64,000 nt of DNA. Source: Prochlorococcus sp. AG-347-E23. Lineage in GTDB: Bacteria; Cyanobacteriota; Cyanobacteriia; PCC-6307; Cyanobiaceae. The DNA lies in contig QCBH01000008.1 of NCBI GenBank assembly GCA_003281685.1, forward strand, positions 1-64,000. The letters are read 5' to 3'. The position numbers and the translations under genes are program-made. The notes under the pieces are model-generated. The model ran no database searches. It was not told the origin of the DNA and was given only the letters and a program-made list of their open reading frames with translations. Below are positions 20,158 to 29,495 of the stretch, piece after piece. Each line of letters opens with the position of its first letter. Positions within the stretch are counted from its first letter, which is position 1.

Positions 20158-21198
20158 TTAGACAGTAAGTACTTTATGCTGCTTATCAAGTCCAATCGCA
20201 GAAAAACCGTGCTTTAAAGAAGCTGCTCCAATAAATTCCATCTTTTCAAGGGAAATATTATTTCTTCCCCAACTAAAGTTTGTATGACATTTTTCAAATT
20301 CTAAAATCATTGCTTCTGCAAAGCAAGCAAACATCTCTCGCTGAGGGTTTTGCATTTCCGCAAGTTCCATCATATTCCAACCGATATCATTGAAAAACTC
20401 TACAATACCTCCTTTTAAAACATGAATATTTTTACCCTGAAATTTCTCATCAAGATTTTTGGGGTATCCACCATCAATCATTAAACATGTTTTTTTTAGG
20501 TTATCAGTATCAATTTCAATAGTTTTAGGCATGCTTGCAACCCATACAACAATATCCGCCTGAGGCAATGCCTTATCTAAACTTGTAATGGTCCCACCAT
20601 CTAATTCTTTTTGTAACAGCGCTAGTGGTTCTTGTTGCCTTGCCACCATAAGAAGTTCTGAAATCCCAGTTTTATTGATAAGCCACCTACAAACAGCACT
20701 ACCAATATCACCTGTAGCACCAATTACAGCAACAGTTGCTTTTTTAAGGTCTATCCCTATACGAGGGGCATTTATTTCTAGTTGCTTACAAATAACCCAA
20801 GCGGTATGAGTATTGCCAGTAGTAAACCTTTCCCACTCTAATGAAGTATTTCTAATTTGTTTATGCTGAAGAAGATTAAAATTCTCAAAAATAATAGAAG
20901 TAAATCCTCCTAAAGCGGTAATGTTAATACCTTTTTTCTGAGCTAGTTCCATAGCATTTAGTACTTTTCTTCTAGCCGTTTTAAACCTAGAAAGCATTTC
21001 AGGAACAAAGCACGAATCTATATAAGAACCTTCAATAGATATTCCAGTAGCACTCTTAACTTCTACATTTTCAACAAGCTGAGGAGGAGCAGTACACCAA
21101 ACATCCAAGTTGCCATCAGCAATATGATCAAAGCCTAGCATCGAAGCTTTTCTTTTTGCATCTTCAAAACTGGTTGAGTGGCCTATTAACCCAAACAT
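20158..21198 (-). CDS. aar: Long-chain acyl-[ACP] reductase
   Basis: A 346-residue NADPH-dependent reductase converting fatty acyl-ACP to fatty aldehyde. The cofactor-binding loop is [17 protein letters not shown]. The N-terminal [18 protein letters not shown] is the family signature. The aldehyde is substrate for the neighbouring ADO, so together they make pentadecane or heptadecane. It is transcribed with accA (3 bp gap) and 108 bp downstream of ado. This pair is conserved in marine picocyanobacteria. Confidence 0.96.
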   Translation of the reverse strand: MFGLIGHSTSFEDAKRKASMLGFDHIADGNLDVWCTAPPQLVENVEVKSATGISIEGSYIDSCFVPEMLSRFKTARRKVLNAMELAQKKGINITALGGFTSIIFENFNLLQHKQIRNTSLEWERFTTGNTHTAWVICKQLEINAPRIGIDLKKATVAVIGATGDIGSAVCRWLINKTGISELLMVARQQEPLALLQKELDGGTITSLDKALPQADIVVWVASMPKTIEIDTDNLKKTCLMIDGGYPKNLDEKFQGKNIHVLKGGIVEFFNDIGWNMMELAEMQNPQREMFACFAEAMILEFEKCHTNFSWGRNNISLEKMEFIGAASLKHGFSAIGLDKQHKVLTV

Positions 21199-21306
21199 TT
21201 AAAGTTTATAAATGATTTCTATACGATGATATGAACAATAGCACAGAGGTAACTACTTAAATAGGATTGATTAAATATTAAAATCCTTAATTAATTGGAA
21301 ATGTAA

Positions 21307-22035
21307 TTAGACAATAGCTGCCATAGCCATTCTTGCAATTTCTCTATTATCTAGACCTATTTCCATTAATGTATCTTGGTAAGCAATCATAAATTCTTCC
21401 ATTAATTCTTCTCTATCCATAGCTAAAACTGATGCATCATCTGCTACTTCATCTAACATCTTCTTAATTAACGGAAGATTAACCTTATTAGCTTTCATTA
21501 ATTCCTCTTTACAAGTAGATAGATTCTCTTTAAGCCACTCTTGACCATAATTTAAATGAAGATATTCATCTTTAACCACTCCCTCTGTTATTTTTTTTGC
21601 AAAAGGATCTGCAACTCTTATGTAAACGTTATAAGCAGAGATTGCGAATGCTTCAATTAAGATAGCTTGTATTAAAAGACATGTTGTTAAATTTCCTTTT
21701 TCAAGAGCAACTTGAAAATTACCATGTAGTTTAGAAAAGAATTTTTTAGCAAATTCCATATCAGCTACTACACCTAAATTTCTTCCACATGCAGTAAAGC
21801 CTTTTTTATGCTTCATTTCCATTCTCGCCAATTTAGTTAACTCCTCTAACTCATTTGGAATTAAAGTTGCTATTGAAATGTAATTATCATGAGCCTCTTG
21901 CTCTCCCTCTATTACAATTGCATTTATTCTGCTGTATGCATCCTTGTAAGAATCTGTAGTGAAGTCGGGCAAATTTAAAGAAATCGGATTAGTCGATTCT
22001 TCAATAGTTTTTTTATTTGATTCTAGAGTTTGCAT
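21307..22035 (-). CDS. ado: Aldehyde-deformylating oxygenase
   Basis: A di-iron ferritin-fold enzyme that cuts fatty aldehydes to alkanes plus formate. The start is ATG 22035 (MQTLESNKK), giving 242 residues and matching known Prochlorococcus ADO; an upstream ATG at 22062 adds nine residues. Iron ligands are visible in IVIEGEQEAHDN, ARMEMKHKKG and VVKDEYLHLNYG. The upper part of the fold is intact (NLGVVADMEFAKKFFSKLHGN). With aar it forms the hydrocarbon pathway. Confidence 0.97.
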   Translation of the reverse strand: MQTLESNKKTIEESTNPISLNLPDFTTDSYKDAYSRINAIVIEGEQEAHDNYISIATLIPNELEELTKLARMEMKHKKGFTACGRNLGVVADMEFAKKFFSKLHGNFQVALEKGNLTTCLLIQAILIEAFAISAYNVYIRVADPFAKKITEGVVKDEYLHLNYGQEWLKENLSTCKEELMKANKVNLPLIKKMLDEVADDASVLAMDREELMEEFMIAYQDTLMEIGLDNREIARMAMAAIV

Positions 22036-22146
22036 GTCAGTAATCTTTAGCTCATTATGCATGAATATTACACGATTATAGAGAGTTTATTTAAATATCA
22101 TGAAAATAGTTTCAATTGTTAAGTCACATTTTTTACTAAAACTTAT

Positions 22147-22941
22147 TTAAGTATTGTTTGGCCAATCTGATTGCATCAGGTTCATAATCAATTTGAACCA
22201 ATGATTAATTAATAATTCCTTTAAATTATTCCCTAAAGACTCATTTGCTCCTCTACTATCTCCTATAACACCTGATTTACTCAAGTCGTCAGTAAGCCAA
22301 GCAGTAGGCGCATTGCCCTCCAGACTCCAACCTTCAGGGATCTCTACTTTATTACCCTCATTTGGGCGTTCATCACCCACTAATTCTGGTTTTAAAGCTA
22401 GCATCAAACTTGTTTCAGCTAAAGAAGCATGAAGCCCATACTCGATCTCAGTTTTTGTTAACAATTCACTTAATCCATTAACACCACTCCATAAGAAACA
22501 AGGAAAAACTGCCATCCCTGGCGCGAAACTTCTTAGCTCTCTTGCAGCTGTATTTAATAGTGAGATTTGACCTCCATGTCCATTAATCAATATCAATCTT
22601 TTAAAACCCATTTCAGATAATTGACTTCCGACTTCCTTAATCATTGAGGTTATTAAACTTGAAGAAAGTGAAATTGTCCCGGCAAAACCCTTATGCTCTG
22701 GAGAAAAACCAATATATTGAGTTGGAAGTTTTTTTAATGGAATATCGGGAGGGAATAATTTAAAAACTTCGCTAATAATTTCATCAACAAAAATACTATC
22801 TGTCGCAAGAGGCAAATGCGGCCCATGTTGCTCAACAGCACCGAATGGCCAAATCACTGTAGATCTTTTGTTTTTTGCAACACTCTCAATTTCTTGCCAA
22901 TTCAATTGTTCAAATTTATTAGGTATTGGTTTAAAGTTCAT
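22147..22941 (-). CDS. Creatininase-family metal amidohydrolase
   Basis: A 264-residue creatininase-fold protein. Metal ligands fit the family: Glu and His in GAVEQHGPHLPL, Asp in ATDSI, His in INGHGGQ and Glu in LAETSLM. Members include creatinine amidohydrolases and formamidopyrimidine amide hydrolases. Prochlorococcus has no creatine pathway, so the true substrate is unknown. It lies upstream of the ado group with a 111 bp gap and diverges from the S1-domain gene. Confidence 0.85.
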   Translation of the reverse strand: MNFKPIPNKFEQLNWQEIESVAKNKRSTVIWPFGAVEQHGPHLPLATDSIFVDEIISEVFKLFPPDIPLKKLPTQYIGFSPEHKGFAGTISLSSSLITSMIKEVGSQLSEMGFKRLILINGHGGQISLLNTAARELRSFAPGMAVFPCFLWSGVNGLSELLTKTEIEYGLHASLAETSLMLALKPELVGDERPNEGNKVEIPEGWSLEGNAPTAWLTDDLSKSGVIGDSRGANESLGNNLKELLINHWFKLIMNLMQSDWPNNT

Positions 22942-23007
22942 TAATTTTAATTTTGAGTACTAACATTTAGAGTATGTTAATAATTAATTATTCTTATTTT
23001 ACCTACG

Positions 23008-24225
23008 ATGGGAGTCAATAATAAAAATACCCAAGATGATATCCAACTAAAGGGCAAGAAAAAACCTCTTCAGGTACTTCACATAAGCAAGAAAGATACA
23101 CAAAAAAAATCTCAACTCATAGATAATGATCGAACCAATTCGCATGAAGAAATTAAAAAAGAAAATATCGCAATCAAACCTCAGATCATCAAAAATGATT
23201 CAGTAAAAGAATTTGATGACAGTAATGAATTCACGAAAGATTTTGATATTTCTAAACAAGATTCAACTAAGTATGACTTAAATAGACCCCTTAATTTTAC
23301 CGAGCAAAACACAGATTTTCAGTTAGAAAGAACAGTTGATGACTACGATTTTGATGAAAGTGCTTTTTTGGAGGCTTTAAATGCAAATGAGCCAATTGGG
23401 GCTACAGGTGAAACAATTTCAGGTAAGGTTATAGCAATCGAAAGTGATGGACTATATGTTGACATTGGTGGGAAAGCACCTGGGTATATGCCCAAAAAAG
23501 AATGTGGTTTGGGTGTCATAACTAACTTTAAGGAAAAATTTTCTATAGGACTTGAAATGGAAGTTTTGGTTATCAAAGAACAAAATGCTGATGGGATGGT
23601 AACAGTGAGCGCTCGGGCATTAATTCTCAGGCAAAGTTGGGAAAAAGTATCAAGTGCCGCACAAAATGGAGAATTAATTAACGTTTTAATTAATGGATTT
23701 AACAGAGGTGGTCTTACGTGTGATGTAGATGGATTGAGAGGATTCATCCCTAGATCCCAACTTGAAGATGGTCAAGACTATCAATCTTTTGTTGGCAAAA
23801 CTCTAAAAGTAGCCTTTCTTGAGGTGAATCCAGAATCCAGAAAATTAGTTCTCTCTGAAAAGAAAGCATCAATAGTCTCTAAACTTACAAGTTTAGAATT
23901 AGGTCAATTAATTGAAGGAGAAGTTTTAGCAGTAAAACCATATGGCTTCTTTATAGATTTAGGAGGAGCTAGTGGACTTCTTCATCAATCCTCACTAACA
24001 AATGGATCGATTCGATCTTTAAGAGAAGTTTTTAGAGAAGGTGAAATGATAAAAGCTTTAATATCTGAAATTGATCTAGAAAAAGGACGCATTGGACTCA
24101 ATACAGCACTCCTAGAAAACTCTGCTGGAGAATTAATTATTGATAAGCAAAAGGTTATGCAAGAAGCCCCAGAGAGAGCACTAAAAACTAAAGCACTCTT
24201 TGATAAAAAAGAACAAGATAAATGA
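23008..24225 (+). CDS. S1-domain RNA-binding protein, ribosomal protein S1 homologue
   Basis: A 405-residue protein with about 125 disordered, charged N-terminal residues and three S1 RNA-binding domains. The first begins GETISGKVIAIESDGLYVDIG, the second at NGELINVLINGFNRGGL and the third at GQLIEGEVLAVKPYGFF. This is the shorter second S1-like protein of cyanobacteria. It may act in translation or mRNA stability. It overlaps the Tab2-like gene by 4 bp, so the two are co-translated. Confidence 0.88.
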   Translation: MGVNNKNTQDDIQLKGKKKPLQVLHISKKDTQKKSQLIDNDRTNSHEEIKKENIAIKPQIIKNDSVKEFDDSNEFTKDFDISKQDSTKYDLNRPLNFTEQNTDFQLERTVDDYDFDESAFLEALNANEPIGATGETISGKVIAIESDGLYVDIGGKAPGYMPKKECGLGVITNFKEKFSIGLEMEVLVIKEQNADGMVTVSARALILRQSWEKVSSAAQNGELINVLINGFNRGGLTCDVDGLRGFIPRSQLEDGQDYQSFVGKTLKVAFLEVNPESRKLVLSEKKASIVSKLTSLELGQLIEGEVLAVKPYGFFIDLGGASGLLHQSSLTNGSIRSLREVFREGEMIKALISEIDLEKGRIGLNTALLENSAGELIIDKQKVMQEAPERALKTKALFDKKEQDK

Positions 24226-25127
24226 ACATTAATAAAGAAATAGAGTCGAGTCTTAAATTAAAAATTTCAGATTGGGAATTAGACTTTTACTCAAGACCAA
24301 TTATTGAGACAAATGGGAAAAAAAGGTGGGAGTTAATTATTTGCTCTACAAAAAGTTATAAGAAAGAAGATATTTTTTTTTGGAATAAAAAATGCCCAGC
24401 CAATGAAGTCAATTCAATATGGCTTACCAAGGCACTAAATGAAGCAATAAGTGAAGCAAGAAAACAAGGTTGGTCGAAACCTTCAATAGTTCGATTCTGG
24501 AGGTCGTCAATGAAGTCGATCATTAAGAAATCTTTAGAGGCCTTAAGTATTGAGCCTCTTGTAAGTAGGAGAACTTACAATTTATTAGATAAAATTGAAT
24601 TTCTTGAAAAAGAGATTTATCCAAAGGAAAAAGGTTATGTAAGAGGTGTATTAGCTCCTACTTTTACTTCTAAAATGGAAAGCCCTCCTCAACCTCTACC
24701 AGAAGCAGTGAGGGGAGATGCTTTAACTATCTCTGAAATATCAATTGGCGAATTAAAATCAGCAGAAAATTGGCCTATGGAATTTGGAGATATTTTCCCA
24801 ATCCAGCAAGGTTTAGATGATAACTACTTAGTTCCTGGATTAAGACTTTTTAGCAAAGATAGATCTTTAGCACTTTCAGCATGGTTCAGTTGTTTAGAAC
24901 CTATTAAATTAGTCATCAATAAGAACCAACTCATACTTGAAGCTTCCGATGACGATAAGTGGCTGGTAACTGATTTACCAGAAAAAGATGCAAACATTAT
25001 GAGTAAAAAATTTTTAGAGAATAAAAAAAATTCTTTTGGTTATCAATTTATTTCCATACAGTCAACTCCATACATCGAAAAATTTGCAGGATTCTGGATC
25101 TTGAGGGATATTGAATTAATTTCATAA
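24222..25127 (+). CDS. Tab2/Atab2-like RNA-binding protein
   Basis: A 301-residue protein of the Tab2 family. The signature WELDFYSRPI is at about residues 18-27, and the later PEAVRGDALTISEI and FWILRDIELIS fit the family ends. In plants and algae Tab2 binds psaB mRNA and is required for photosystem I translation. A similar role here is an inference. It overlaps the S1-domain gene by 4 bp, a sensible pairing for two RNA-binding proteins. Confidence 0.87.
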   Translation: MNINKEIESSLKLKISDWELDFYSRPIIETNGKKRWELIICSTKSYKKEDIFFWNKKCPANEVNSIWLTKALNEAISEARKQGWSKPSIVRFWRSSMKSIIKKSLEALSIEPLVSRRTYNLLDKIEFLEKEIYPKEKGYVRGVLAPTFTSKMESPPQPLPEAVRGDALTISEISIGELKSAENWPMEFGDIFPIQQGLDDNYLVPGLRLFSKDRSLALSAWFSCLEPIKLVINKNQLILEASDDDKWLVTDLPEKDANIMSKKFLENKKNSFGYQFISIQSTPYIEKFAGFWILRDIELIS

Positions 25128-25136
25128 ATTCAGCTT

Positions 25137-25141
25137 AGGAG
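25137..25141 (+). promoter_or_regulatory. Shine-Dalgarno AGGAG that decides the pgeF start
   Basis: TTAGGAGCGGGAACT precedes an ATT codon at 25150, 8 nt from AGGAG. Strong Shine-Dalgarno sequences are uncommon in this genome, which makes this one worth noting. No ATG, GTG or TTG lies in frame between the upstream stop (25117) and 25297. Confidence 0.6.
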
Positions 25142-25149
25142 CGGGAACT

Positions 25150-25932
25150 ATTCCATACAAAGAAATATATTTCTCAAAAGTTGAAATTTTTATTCAGAAC
25201 AAAAAATTTGAGTATTATTCATCACCTATCCTTAGTCAATATAATTTCAAACATGCATATTTTACGAAGTCTAGCTCTGAGAAATTTCTCCAATTATTGG
25301 GAAATCACTTTAATGAAAATTACATAAATTGTGTTTCCAATCAAATTCACAGTAATGTGATAGTCCTCGGATCACTTTCGCAAGAAGATAATAAGACTGA
25401 TGCAGATGGTCTTATTGGCAATAAATGCAATCAAAATTTATGGATTTATACAGCTGATTGCATGCCAATATTTTTTGCAGATAAAAGAACAAGAAATGTA
25501 GCAGCCTTACATTGTGGAAGAAAAGGTTTAGAAAAAAAAATTATAAAAAATCTAGTTAAAATTTTCGATAATTTTGGGACATCTAGAGATGACTTACTTG
25601 TTGCAATAGGACCAGCTATTTCTAAGGAGCATTATCTAGTTAATCAATTTACACTCAAGGAATTTTATAGAAAGGCCGAAGACAAAAAAATAACGGTGAA
25701 TTTGACTAAAAATGAAAAAGATCTATGTTTTAGTGATTCAAATCACTTCAAAGAGCAAAACTTAAATCAACTTGATCTCAAAAGATCTGCCTATAGACAA
25801 CTTTTAAATGAGAACATTCCTAGTACAAATATAGACATTTCAAATTTATGCACATACAAATTAAAAAATGAATTTAATTCTTGGAGAAAGAGTAAAACAT
25901 TCTCGAGACAATGGAATTTTATTTGCACATAG
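25150..25932 (+). CDS. pgeF: YfiH/PgeF-family polyphenol oxidase-like protein with possible AUU start
   Basis: A protein of the YfiH/PgeF (laccase-domain, purine nucleoside phosphorylase-like) family. The active-site residues are visible: His in NQIHSNVIV, Cys in YTADCMPIFF and His in ALHCGRKG. The family's N-terminal part (NFKHAYFTKSSSE) lies upstream of the first in-frame TTG at 25297, so the real protein starts earlier. The only codon with a Shine-Dalgarno in the right place is ATT at 25150 (260 residues). If only TTG 25297 is used the protein is 211 residues and lacks the first strand. It follows the Tab2-like gene by 22 bp. Confidence 0.8.
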   Translation: MPYKEIYFSKVEIFIQNKKFEYYSSPILSQYNFKHAYFTKSSSEKFLQLLGNHFNENYINCVSNQIHSNVIVLGSLSQEDNKTDADGLIGNKCNQNLWIYTADCMPIFFADKRTRNVAALHCGRKGLEKKIIKNLVKIFDNFGTSRDDLLVAIGPAISKEHYLVNQFTLKEFYRKAEDKKITVNLTKNEKDLCFSDSNHFKEQNLNQLDLKRSAYRQLLNENIPSTNIDISNLCTYKLKNEFNSWRKSKTFSRQWNFICT

Positions 25933-25938
25933 AGATAG

Positions 25939-26289
25939 TTATCTTGGACAAATTTCACTAGTTAAGTCTTTAGCGACTAATAATTCAGTCATCTCCTTTG
26001 TACTTTTAATATTAAAAACTTTGGCTAACAAAACATTCTCTTTGAAACCAAAAGGTTTAATTTTCACTTTGCTTCCCCTTGGGAATTCACTCTTAAGTAA
26101 ATTAATTGCTTCAAGCTCATCATTTTCATTTACATCTACACAAAATAGTCCAATTGTTAAATTCCTATTTTGATCCCCCACTAAAATAGTATTTGAACTT
26201 TTAATTTGAAGAATTTCGGCCGAGTTAACTATTACAGGATTAAGAACAATCAAGCAGGCTATAATTATAATTTTTGATAATTTTTTCAA
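25939..26289 (-). CDS. Small secreted protein, weakly nuclease-like
   Basis: A 116-residue protein with a clear signal peptide (KKLSKIIIIACLIVLNPVIVNSA, likely cut after NSA). The mature ~92 residues run IKSSNTILVGDQNRNLTIGL and end TELLVAKDLTSEICP. The order of segments recalls a shortened staphylococcal-nuclease (SNase) domain: GD loop, a hydrophobic strand, charged loop and a terminal Leu-Val repeat. Catalytic residues of SNase are not evident. Function uncertain. It converges with pgeF. Confidence 0.7.
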   Translation of the reverse strand: MKKLSKIIIIACLIVLNPVIVNSAEILQIKSSNTILVGDQNRNLTIGLFCVDVNENDELEAINLLKSEFPRGSKVKIKPFGFKENVLLAKVFNIKSTKEMTELLVAKDLTSEICPR

Positions 26290-26355
26290 TTTAGGAATAT
26301 CTAAGTTTTGAAATTATCTTAGAATTAATTTTTTAAACTGACGAATTTCAAAAAA

Positions 26356-28119
26356 TTAGTCTTCACAATTAACATATCCAACCATTTGAGCATTACTTTT
26401 ACCGGGAGGAACCATTGGATAGCAATTTTCACCTCTTCTGACAAGGATATTAATCAAGGCAGGGCCGTTATGATCAAGCGCATTTTTTAATTCATTCTGT
26501 AATTGTTTTCTATCAGAAATCAAGTATCCTTTAACTCCAAAAGACTCAGCAAGCTTTACAAAATCAGGTTCACCACAACTCATATCAGATGAGGAATATC
26601 TTTCATCGTAGAAACTTTCTTGCCATTGTCTTACCATTCCTTGCCAGCGATTATTGATAATAATCAATTTCACATTTAGACCATATTGAGATAAAGTTCC
26701 TAATTCTTGAATATTCATTAAGACACTTGCATCTCCTGCGATACAAATTACATCTGAATTAGGTAAGGCTGCTTTTACTCCAATTGCCGCTGGCAATCCA
26801 AAACCCATAGTTCCTAAGCCTGCACTACTAATCCATTTTCTTGGAGAATTCCTAAGATATTGAGCAGCCCACATCTGATGTTGTCCTACATCTGTAGTTA
26901 CATAAGCTTCTGGTGAAAATTCTCTCACTTTTAAAAGAACCTCTTGAGGATAAATTTCTCCTTCTTTAGGCGGATCATATAAAGGGTGTTTATTTTTCCA
27001 AAAATCAATTTTTTCTATCCAGTTTTTTGTCTGACAAGTACGTTTGTTTTTTAGAGATTGTTCATTAATTTTGAGAACAGCTTTTGAAACATCAGATACA
27101 ATTGCAACATCTACACGTCTATTTTTATTAACTTCTGCCGGGTCGATATCTATATGAATTACCTTTGCATTAGGTGCAAAAGTATCTAATTTTCCTGTCA
27201 CCCTATCATCGAATCTAGCTCCAATAGCAATTAAAAGATCGCATTCTGTGACAGCGAAATTTGCGTAAGCAGTTCCATGCATTCCTAACATCCCTACTGA
27301 TAAATTATCTTTTTCATCAAAAGCGCCCTTCCCCATTAAGGTTGTGGTAACTGGTATTTGATAATTGTTTGCCAAAGTTTTTATTTCATCATGAGCCCCT
27401 GAAGATATTGCCCCACCTCCTACGTATAAAAGAGGTCTTACAGAATCTTCTATTAATTTAATTGCTTTATTGATATCGGAATCATTAATTTCTCCATTCC
27501 TTTTAAAACCTTTAGGAATAATCTCACCAGGCAAAACTCTTTGGTAATTAAAGAACTCCTGACCTACATCTTTGGGTATATCAATTAAAACAGGGCCAGG
27601 CCTTCCAGATGAGGCTATAAAAAAAGCTTCAGAAACTACTTTCGCGATATCTGAAGGATCTCTTATTACCCATGAATGTTTCACTATTGGAAGAGTTATA
27701 CCAAAAATATCAGTTTCTTGAAAAGCATCTGTCCCTATAGCAGGTCTTGGGACTTGACCTGTAACTACAACTAAGGGGACTGAATCCATTTGAGCAGTGG
27801 CAATTCCAGTTACCAAATTTGTTGCGCCTGGGCCTGAGGTCCCAAAACAAACCCCTACTTCACCAGTAGATCTTGCATATCCATCAGCCGCATGTGAACC
27901 GCCTTGTTCATGCCTAACCATATAATGTTTTAACCAACCTTCTTGTTCTGCCTTATGAACAGCGTCGTATATTGGTAGTATAGCGCCCCCGGGATATCCA
28001 AATATAACTTTTACTCCATGAATTTTTAAAGAATCCATTAGTGCATCTGCACCAGTTATCCGAACTGGATTTTCATGTTTTGAACTACCCTTTGAAAAGG
28101 ATCTCGAAGTAAGAGTCAC
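26356..28119 (-). CDS. ilvB: Acetolactate synthase large subunit
   Basis: A 587-residue ThDP enzyme. It condenses pyruvate units in branched-chain amino-acid synthesis, starting with acetolactate. Family features are intact: [16 protein letters not shown] with the catalytic Glu, [15 protein letters not shown], and the ThDP motif near [15 protein letters not shown] plus [12 protein letters not shown]. The small regulatory subunit (ilvN/H) is not in this window. The protein ends at [13 protein letters not shown], the usual end of this family. Confidence 0.96.
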   Translation of the reverse strand: MTLTSRSFSKGSSKHENPVRITGADALMDSLKIHGVKVIFGYPGGAILPIYDAVHKAEQEGWLKHYMVRHEQGGSHAADGYARSTGEVGVCFGTSGPGATNLVTGIATAQMDSVPLVVVTGQVPRPAIGTDAFQETDIFGITLPIVKHSWVIRDPSDIAKVVSEAFFIASSGRPGPVLIDIPKDVGQEFFNYQRVLPGEIIPKGFKRNGEINDSDINKAIKLIEDSVRPLLYVGGGAISSGAHDEIKTLANNYQIPVTTTLMGKGAFDEKDNLSVGMLGMHGTAYANFAVTECDLLIAIGARFDDRVTGKLDTFAPNAKVIHIDIDPAEVNKNRRVDVAIVSDVSKAVLKINEQSLKNKRTCQTKNWIEKIDFWKNKHPLYDPPKEGEIYPQEVLLKVREFSPEAYVTTDVGQHQMWAAQYLRNSPRKWISSAGLGTMGFGLPAAIGVKAALPNSDVICIAGDASVLMNIQELGTLSQYGLNVKLIIINNRWQGMVRQWQESFYDERYSSSDMSCGEPDFVKLAESFGVKGYLISDRKQLQNELKNALDHNGPALINILVRRGENCYPMVPPGKSNAQMVGYVNCED

Positions 28120-28254
28120 TAAAGAAATTCAATATTTACTATAAATATTAAACTTAATTAAATACTTTTGCCTCATTTAGAAATGTAATGTCAGAAATGT
28201 ATTCAAATAAAACTTTCAATTGTCTGAAAATATCAAATAAATATAAATTATTCT

Positions 28255-29430
28255 TTATAAAACGCCTAGCTTGTGTAGAGGTCCAGATCCTGAAATAAGT
28301 TCAATAAAAAGCACAAGAAAAATAATCATTGCAACCCTTCCGTTCCACACCTCTGAACTATTATTCCAACCCCATTGCCATTTCTCTTGGGGATAAAGTT
28401 TAACTTTTTCAGGCAACTGAGAAGCTTCCTCTATATTAACTATAGGCCCTTCCAAACAGGAAATAACTAGATCACTAAGTCCTTCAATAAAAGTAGGATG
28501 AGTATTTAGAGCCTTAACTCGCCGAAAGTTTTTAACACCAGCCTGTTCAGCAATTTCTTTATATTCAATATCAATTTCTTGCAATGTTTCGATGTGCTCT
28601 CCAACAAAACTTATGGGAACCACTATTAGATCATTAACATTTGACCTTCCAAGATCAGATAACACTTCTTCTGTATAAGGCTTCAACCATTCAACAGGAC
28701 CAACTCTACTTTGATAAGAGAGTGTATATGGGTTGCTATGCCCTAAACATTTTTCAAGCTCATTTATTATTAATAAAGAACAATCTTCAATTTGTTGTTT
28801 GTAAGGGTCTCCTGCCTCCTCTACGTAACTCTTAGGAACTCCATGAGCAGTAAAAAATATATGAGCTTTTGAAGGCGATTCACAAAGTGAAATTTGTTCA
28901 GAAATTAATTCGACCATCGACTTTAGATAACCTGATTGACTGAACCAACTCCTTACACATCTCATTGGAACCTTCTTAAATTCATCATCAGAATCTCGCA
29001 ATTTTTTTAATTCCCTAAAGCTCGAACCACTAGTACTTATGGAAAAATGTGGGTACAAAGGTATGACAACAACTTGATCTATACCATCTGCTTTCATATC
29101 AGCAATAGCTGATTCGGTAAAAGGGTGCCAATACCTCATAGCTATATAGGTAGTAGCATTAAATCCCTTGTCTCTTAATTTAGATTGTAATTCTCTTGCT
29201 TGTTGTTCAGTTATCCTTCTGATAGGTGAACCTCCTCCTATAGAAAGGTAAGCCTGTTGTGAAGTAGTGCTCCTAAGTGTACTAATTAACCAAGCTAGGG
29301 GTTTTTGAAAAACAGGAAAAGGGGTCCTGATTATTTCTGGATCAGAAAAAAGATTGTATAAGAATGGGCCTACATCAGTAATGCGTTCAGGCCCTCCTAA
29401 ATTCATTAGTAAGACGCCTATTTTATCCAT
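28255..29430 (-). CDS. hemH: Ferrochelatase with C-terminal chlorophyll-binding helix
   Basis: A 391-residue ferrochelatase that inserts iron into protoporphyrin IX. The fold is marked by [30 protein letters not shown] and [18 protein letters not shown]. After a linker the last ~40 residues hold a chlorophyll a/b-binding motif ([18 protein letters not shown]), as in cyanobacterial and plant ferrochelatase II. That helix ties the enzyme to membrane and chlorophyll metabolism. It diverges from the integrase-like gene. Confidence 0.97.
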   Translation of the reverse strand: MDKIGVLLMNLGGPERITDVGPFLYNLFSDPEIIRTPFPVFQKPLAWLISTLRSTTSQQAYLSIGGGSPIRRITEQQARELQSKLRDKGFNATTYIAMRYWHPFTESAIADMKADGIDQVVVIPLYPHFSISTSGSSFRELKKLRDSDDEFKKVPMRCVRSWFSQSGYLKSMVELISEQISLCESPSKAHIFFTAHGVPKSYVEEAGDPYKQQIEDCSLLIINELEKCLGHSNPYTLSYQSRVGPVEWLKPYTEEVLSDLGRSNVNDLIVVPISFVGEHIETLQEIDIEYKEIAEQAGVKNFRRVKALNTHPTFIEGLSDLVISCLEGPIVNIEEASQLPEKVKLYPQEKWQWGWNNSSEVWNGRVAMIIFLVLFIELISGSGPLHKLGVL

Positions 29431-29495
29431 TTATATTTTATGGAGATTGAAAATCAACATCAGAAACGTCATTATATGGTCAATTATATAAGTAA

